From Glaciecola petra (GTDB lineage: Bacteria > Pseudomonadota > Gammaproteobacteria > Enterobacterales > Alteromonadaceae): a stretch of 64,000 nt of DNA. This document shows positions 59,769-64,000 of this stretch, one piece after another. How positions within the stretch are numbered: position 1 is the stretch's first letter; each line of letters begins with the position of its first letter. The notes beneath the pieces are model-generated. The model was not told where the DNA came from. It saw nothing but the letters and a program-made list of their open reading frames with translations, and did no database searches. Made by a program: the position numbers and the translations under genes. The stretch lies in contig NZ_JAVRHX010000001.1 of the NCBI RefSeq assembly GCF_031846345.1, forward strand, positions 1,364,001 to 1,428,000, given 5' to 3'.

Positions 59769-59940
59769 TATTTGTATACCACAACTTATTATTATATATG
59801 CATATCTTGCAATTGTTAGGTTGAAGAGCCTACTAGTTTAGCTAATAGTATCCTACTTATTTTTGCAATGAATAGGTATGCAAAAGACTGTTTCTACCTG
59901 CCATTGATTGCACACTTTATGCTACACTCAAAGAAAAATA

Positions 59941-59955
59941 AACCCAATTTGGGTT
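59941..59955. promoter_or_regulatory. Inverted repeat just before the first SGNH gene
   Basis: AACCCAA-T-TTGGGTT, 7-bp arms, ends 10 bp before the ATG at 59966. It may be an operator or a hairpin that masks the ribosome-binding site; no other SD is obvious. The gap 59769-59965 must carry both divergent promoters. Confidence 0.35.
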
Positions 59956-59965
59956 ACGTTTCTTT

Positions 59966-61801
59966 ATGAAAGCAAAAAAATTCCTGTTTTATGCAATCGC
60001 ATGTTTATTGCCTTTTGTTATTATAGCGCTATTAGAACTTTCACTGCGCATTTTCTCCTATGGGAAAGTTTATCCGCTATTTGTGCCATCAGAGCAATTT
60101 AATCAATATGTTCAGCCAAATCCTGAATTAATCAAACGTTATTTCCCAGCGACAGAAAATATTCCACGTGTCGCTCCCGATACATTCTTGTTTAAACACA
60201 ACAAAGAAAAAGACACTTTGCGGATAGTCACCATGGGCGGATCAACAATGGCTGGATTCCCGTATGGACGTTTTGGCTCAGTAGCAGGGATGTTAAAACA
60301 ACGAATAAAAGCAAGCCAACCCGAATTGGAAGTGGAGATAATTTCGGTAGCCATGTCTAGCATAAATACATATACCTTGCTCGACATTACAGATGAAGTC
60401 ATTGCCATTGAACCTGACATTGTGCTCATTTACACCGGTCATAATGAATATCTTGGCGTAATGGGAGTTGGCTCTATTTATGCTGGTAGTGGCGGCCATG
60501 CGAGTAATTTGTTGTTCTTGAAGCTCAAAGAGTTTCGCTTGTACCAGCTTATTCAAAATTTTTATCACCGTTTTGTTTCTAAGAAAAAACAAACTGATAA
60601 TTTAAACCAGCAAAACCCCATAGATGCTCAACGCACTGTGATGGCACAAGTTGCAAAAAACAAAGCGATTATTTACAACGACGAAACCTTTACAGCGGGC
60701 GTGCATCAATTTGAACAAAATTTATCAATGATTTTAGCCGCGTTTAATAGTGCTGAAATCCCTGTTTTTTTATCGACTTTGGTTGCCAACGAAAAAGACC
60801 AAGCCCCCTTTGCATCAGCAGCAGCCAATAGGTCACAAACAAACGATAAAACTCGTTTAAGTGAGCTAAGTGAATCACTAAAACGAAAATCTACACCCGT
60901 TAGGCAAGATGACATTGCAATAGCTGAAAGTGCCAAATACGCAGACTATTTTTATCAATTAGCCGAGCGTTTTTATCACTCTAATGATGTGAAAAGTGCC
61001 CATGGCTATTATGTAAAAGCGCTAGATTATGATGTTTTAAGGTTTAGAGCGCCTTCACGTTTTAATACTATTATTCGTAAATTAAGCGCAGATTTTAATG
61101 TCAAACTAGTCGATAGCTATGCTTTTATGCACGGCCAAACTAGTGACGGTATAATTGGTAACAGTTTAATGCTCGAACACCTGCACCCAAACAAAAAGGG
61201 ATACTTTTTACTTGCAGAAGCATTTTTTCAAGCTTTGAATAAATACAAAGTATTGTCATCATCATATGTCATCAAAACTGACGACGCTTTTAAAACAAAT
61301 CCCTTGACTAAAGCTGACGAAATTTACGCCAATTATAAAATCGCACAGTTAACTTCAGATTATCCTTTTGTAGATCGCAAAAAACCTGTTCCGTTTCCAA
61401 AAGCTACTGACCCAGTGAACAGTATTGCCATTTCGAGAATAAAAGGCACGTCATGGATTGAAACCCAAAAAACACTTTTAGATTATTATCAAAGTAGCAG
61501 AGAATTTGAACGTGCTGCCAACATCGCAGGTATATTATACGACGCGATACCAGAACAAACTGACATGGCTCGCCTTGCAAGTTTATTGTATCTGCGGGCC
61601 GATAAACTGCCGCTGGCCAAATATTATGCGCTACGCGCCTCTGCAGAAAAACCAAACAATACTAATTACCGATTGAGTTTAGCGGAAGTGTTTTTTAAAT
61701 TAGGCGATACTCAGCGAACCATAGAGGAACTTGATCAAGTAATTAAAATGGAGCCGAATAATAAGCGTGCTAAAGACATTAGAGCAAGTGTAAAGCCTTA
61801 A
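59966..61801 (+). CDS. Membrane-anchored SGNH-hydrolase-like protein with TPR tail (copy 1)
   Basis: 611 residues. N-terminal membrane helix (about 7-28). The SGNH-like domain has MGGSTMAGFPYG with Ser93 in block I, YTGHNEYLG with Asn160 in block III, and LEHLHPNKKGY for the terminal His. Block I reads GGST instead of GDS. Residues from about 510 form TPR-like helices (FFKLGDTQRTIEELDQVIKM). The body should be periplasmic. A similar gene follows after 61 bp. Possible O-acyl esterase or transferase on an envelope glycan. Confidence 0.82.
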   Translation: MKAKKFLFYAIACLLPFVIIALLELSLRIFSYGKVYPLFVPSEQFNQYVQPNPELIKRYFPATENIPRVAPDTFLFKHNKEKDTLRIVTMGGSTMAGFPYGRFGSVAGMLKQRIKASQPELEVEIISVAMSSINTYTLLDITDEVIAIEPDIVLIYTGHNEYLGVMGVGSIYAGSGGHASNLLFLKLKEFRLYQLIQNFYHRFVSKKKQTDNLNQQNPIDAQRTVMAQVAKNKAIIYNDETFTAGVHQFEQNLSMILAAFNSAEIPVFLSTLVANEKDQAPFASAAANRSQTNDKTRLSELSESLKRKSTPVRQDDIAIAESAKYADYFYQLAERFYHSNDVKSAHGYYVKALDYDVLRFRAPSRFNTIIRKLSADFNVKLVDSYAFMHGQTSDGIIGNSLMLEHLHPNKKGYFLLAEAFFQALNKYKVLSSSYVIKTDDAFKTNPLTKADEIYANYKIAQLTSDYPFVDRKKPVPFPKATDPVNSIAISRIKGTSWIETQKTLLDYYQSSREFERAANIAGILYDAIPEQTDMARLASLLYLRADKLPLAKYYALRASAEKPNNTNYRLSLAEVFFKLGDTQRTIEELDQVIKMEPNNKRAKDIRASVKP

Positions 61802-61862
61802 AAATATTTCCAAAATCATAAAAACATATAATTGAGAAAAATTAACCAACAGAATCAAACTA

Positions 61863-63638
61863 ATGAATAAACCGAAGACTCAGTTAAATAAAGCGGCTAA
61901 TCGAAAACATTTTGTATTTTATATCATTGCGTTTTTAATTCCCCTTATCTTTGTATTAGCTTTTGAAGGTACGCTTAGACTTATCGGTTTTGGTAAAAGC
62001 CATGAATTGTTTGTGGCTAACCCTGCTAACAATGCATATTTATTAGCTACTCCAAACATTATGGATAGATATTTTCCGTTCAGTCAAAATAAACCTAGCG
62101 TCAGTTTAGAAACAGACTTCTTTCTAGCGAATAAACCAGAAAACGGCTTTAGAGTGGTAGTTCAAGGAGGAAGCAGTGCCGCTGGCTTTCCGTATGGGCT
62201 AGGTGCATCGATTGCAGGCACATTGGAGCAAAGACTTAGACAAAGTATGCCTGAACATCATGTTGAAGTGATCAATACTGCAATGTCGGCAGTCAATAGT
62301 TTTACCCTCTTAGATATGGCCGACCAAATCATAGCCCAACAACCCGACATGGTACTCATTTATGCGGGGCATAACGAATTTTTGGGAATTTTGGGCGCCA
62401 GTTCTAACTTTAGTCTTGCCAACGGATATTGGTTAACCCGTACTAAACTATATTTGAAAGACTTCCGAACATTTCAGTTGTTTCAATGGATTTATGCTCA
62501 ATTTGAAAGAGGGAATCAAACAGCAGTAGAGACTGATAAAAATAATTTTGAAAAAAGTCGCACGATGATGGCAAAAGTTGCCCAAAATCAAAATATAGAA
62601 TATGCAAGTCCGGTGTATCAAGCTGGCTTACATCAATTTGAAACAAATTTAAACGCCTTGCTCAACAAATACGCTGCAGCGAATATTCCAGTATTGTTAT
62701 CGTCAATTGCTAGTAATTATCAGCATCAGCAACCCCTAGCTAGTCTGCCAATTGAAGCTACAAATAAACAAGTATTAGACAACATGCAAAAGCAGCAAAC
62801 GCTTTCGATAAAAGATTATCAAAAAATATCGAGAAAATTTACTAAAAGCCAGTCAGCAAATTTACATTTTCAATTTGCTCAGCGTGCGCTAAAAGCAAAT
62901 GCCCGTGATATTGCCTTGATGCATTTTGAACTTGCAATTCAACATGATTTACTGAAGTTTCGTGCGCCAAAAGAAATAAATTCAATAATAAATAAACTAT
63001 TAGAACGTGACGGTGTTCATTTTGTAGATAGCTTTAGCTTATTATCAAACAGAAGCCCCCAACAAATAATTGGGAATAGTTTGATGCTAGAACACTTGCA
63101 TCCCAAGCTACAAGCTTATTATTTAATCTCTGAAGCATTTTACCAACAACTAAAACAAGTTGTAATTAGACATCAACCTAGAGCTAATTGGCGCGATATT
63201 GCCATAGAACAAACTTGGCGCCAACGTTTAGTGCTGCCAAGCGAAGAGTATAATGCTTATGCAACTATCGAAAACCTTACTTCACACTATCCTTTTGTTG
63301 AGAACTCAAAAGACTTGTCTTTATCGAAACCAACAAATAAGCCACAAGAACTCGGTTTAGCCTATTTTCAAAAAACAATAACTTGGCTTGAAATGATGGA
63401 GGATAACCTCGCATATTACCAAGACACAAAAAACCTTACTATGGTGTTGAAAACCACACAAATATTGGCTGATGCATTACCCCACAATGGGCTATATAAC
63501 ATACAAGCAGCCGAAATTTTAGCCAAGTTAAAAGAAAACGAACTGGCTATTTACTATTATAAAAGAGCATTAAGGGCGGGTGCTGTCGATGGGAGCATTC
63601 AAAATAAAATTAATAACTTAGCCACCCGGAAACGCTAA
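61863..63638 (+). CDS. Membrane-anchored SGNH-hydrolase-like protein with TPR tail (copy 2)
   Basis: 591 residues, a paralogue of the preceding protein over its whole length. N-terminal helix about 18-38; QGGSSAAGFPYG with Ser104; YAGHNEFLG with Asn171; NSLMLEHLHPK with the His. Shared phrases include GNSLMLEHLHP, RAPK/RAPS and the AN(I)PVLLS/VFLS strand. The last 90 residues are helical repeats. Together the pair may act on two related substrates or as a heterodimer. Its 3' end overlaps the convergent protease gene by 21 bp. Confidence 0.82.
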   Translation: MNKPKTQLNKAANRKHFVFYIIAFLIPLIFVLAFEGTLRLIGFGKSHELFVANPANNAYLLATPNIMDRYFPFSQNKPSVSLETDFFLANKPENGFRVVVQGGSSAAGFPYGLGASIAGTLEQRLRQSMPEHHVEVINTAMSAVNSFTLLDMADQIIAQQPDMVLIYAGHNEFLGILGASSNFSLANGYWLTRTKLYLKDFRTFQLFQWIYAQFERGNQTAVETDKNNFEKSRTMMAKVAQNQNIEYASPVYQAGLHQFETNLNALLNKYAAANIPVLLSSIASNYQHQQPLASLPIEATNKQVLDNMQKQQTLSIKDYQKISRKFTKSQSANLHFQFAQRALKANARDIALMHFELAIQHDLLKFRAPKEINSIINKLLERDGVHFVDSFSLLSNRSPQQIIGNSLMLEHLHPKLQAYYLISEAFYQQLKQVVIRHQPRANWRDIAIEQTWRQRLVLPSEEYNAYATIENLTSHYPFVENSKDLSLSKPTNKPQELGLAYFQKTITWLEMMEDNLAYYQDTKNLTMVLKTTQILADALPHNGLYNIQAAEILAKLKENELAIYYYKRALRAGAVDGSIQNKINNLATRKR

Positions 63639-64000
63639 CATACCGCCAATTCCAACGGTAAATAGCCATAGCCCATACAAGGCATGTTCAACGCATATTG
63701 CGATGAATGACTTAGTTTGAGTGTACGTATAAGCAAACAAAAGGCCTCCACAAAATGTCAATACCATCACCAAGTTATTATGAAACATCAAGTGACCTAG
63801 ACTAAACAACAAGGCATTTAAAAATATAAACCATGACTGTGTTAGGCCAAGCACTGCATAACGTTTAAAAAAGAAGGTTCGGTATAAAAATTCTTGGGGT
63901 AGCACTGACAAAAAGGTATAAATCAAAACAATAATTAGCCACAAAATCGGCTGGTTTATTAGTACATGAAAGAGTTTGTCAGGTAAGTAGATATAAACCA
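63618..64000 (-). CDS. CPBP-type intramembrane metalloprotease, C-terminal part (cut by window edge)
   Basis: The frame is open to the right edge, so the start is outside; about 127 residues are visible. Motif 1 is in LPQEFLYRTFFFKRY (E-x-x-x-R, with Gln in place of the first Glu of EExxxR), motif 2 His in FSLGHLMFHN and motif 3 His in ICVEHALYGLWLF. Four membrane helices are visible. CPBP/Abi proteases include CAAX-processing and bacteriocin-immunity proteins. Its link with the SGNH genes is positional only. Confidence 0.82.
   Translation of the reverse strand, partial: VYIYLPDKLFHVLINQPILWLIIVLIYTFLSVLPQEFLYRTFFFKRYAVLGLTQSWFIFLNALLFSLGHLMFHNNLVMVLTFCGGLLFAYTYTQTKSFIAICVEHALYGLWLFTVGIGGMLAFPGG

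Noticed and set aside
1..64000. tRNA, rRNA, riboswitch and insertion-sequence genes
   Set aside because: By eye I found no cloverleaf, rRNA segment, riboswitch core or transposase; tRNAscan and Rfam searches would be needed to exclude small RNAs.

Overview
The window looks like chromosome of a low-GC marine gammaproteobacterium of the Alteromonadales/Alteromonadaceae type. The reasons are gene content and neighbourhoods: yejK-yejL-yejM, sohB next to yciK, cmoM, trhO, DUF6279 and DUF1439 lipoproteins, a Mn-type pyrophosphatase, a valine-degradation operon behind a LiuR-like site, and an alpha-glucan locus carrying a flavin halogenase. I cannot fix the genus from sequence alone. No rRNA or tRNA gene, CRISPR array, insertion sequence or prophage was recognised.

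Layout. 1-13.2 kb is mostly core: the 3' end of an L-serine dehydratase, cysB, a soluble histidine kinase, a two-subunit 3-oxoacid CoA-transferase with its LysR gene, a DEAD-box helicase, ppaC, an EF-hand protein, trhO and a REC-TPR response regulator. 13.2-17.2 kb is a small sedentary chromosomal integron. A complete intI (+ strand) lies beside a leftward array of about six cassettes separated by attC sites; one cassette is a VapBC toxin-antitoxin pair in reverse orientation, and the two distal attC sites are eroded. A LysR tail remnant sits just beyond intI. 17.4-20.3 kb holds a LytS-like kinase with two LytTR regulators. 20.4-30 kb holds pfkA, an M61 and an M23 peptidase, a double-domain QueD-like protein, yejKLM and gmhB.

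30-34.9 kb is a valine catabolic operon (mmsA, acyl-CoA dehydrogenase, 3-hydroxyisobutyryl-CoA hydrolase, mmsB) with a TTTACGTTAACGTTAA site upstream. 35-45.3 kb has a second REC-TPR regulator, a glutathione peroxidase, an oxidoreductase-GNAT-cmoM-Nif3 run, an H1-like basic protein, sohB, yciK and glnS. 45.5-54.3 kb is an alpha-glucan locus (LacI regulator, SLC45-like transporter, tryptophan-halogenase family protein, GH31, GH13) with the identical 12-mer CATACGTATTCA in two of its promoter regions.

54.5-64 kb carries hrpB and the most unusual block: carbamoyltransferase, SxtJ-family membrane protein and a 50-aa DUF5989 protein on one strand, divergent from two paralogous membrane-anchored SGNH proteins, with a CPBP-type intramembrane protease running off the right edge. 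I regard this block as the best candidate for an undescribed envelope-modification system, followed by the paired REC-TPR regulators.
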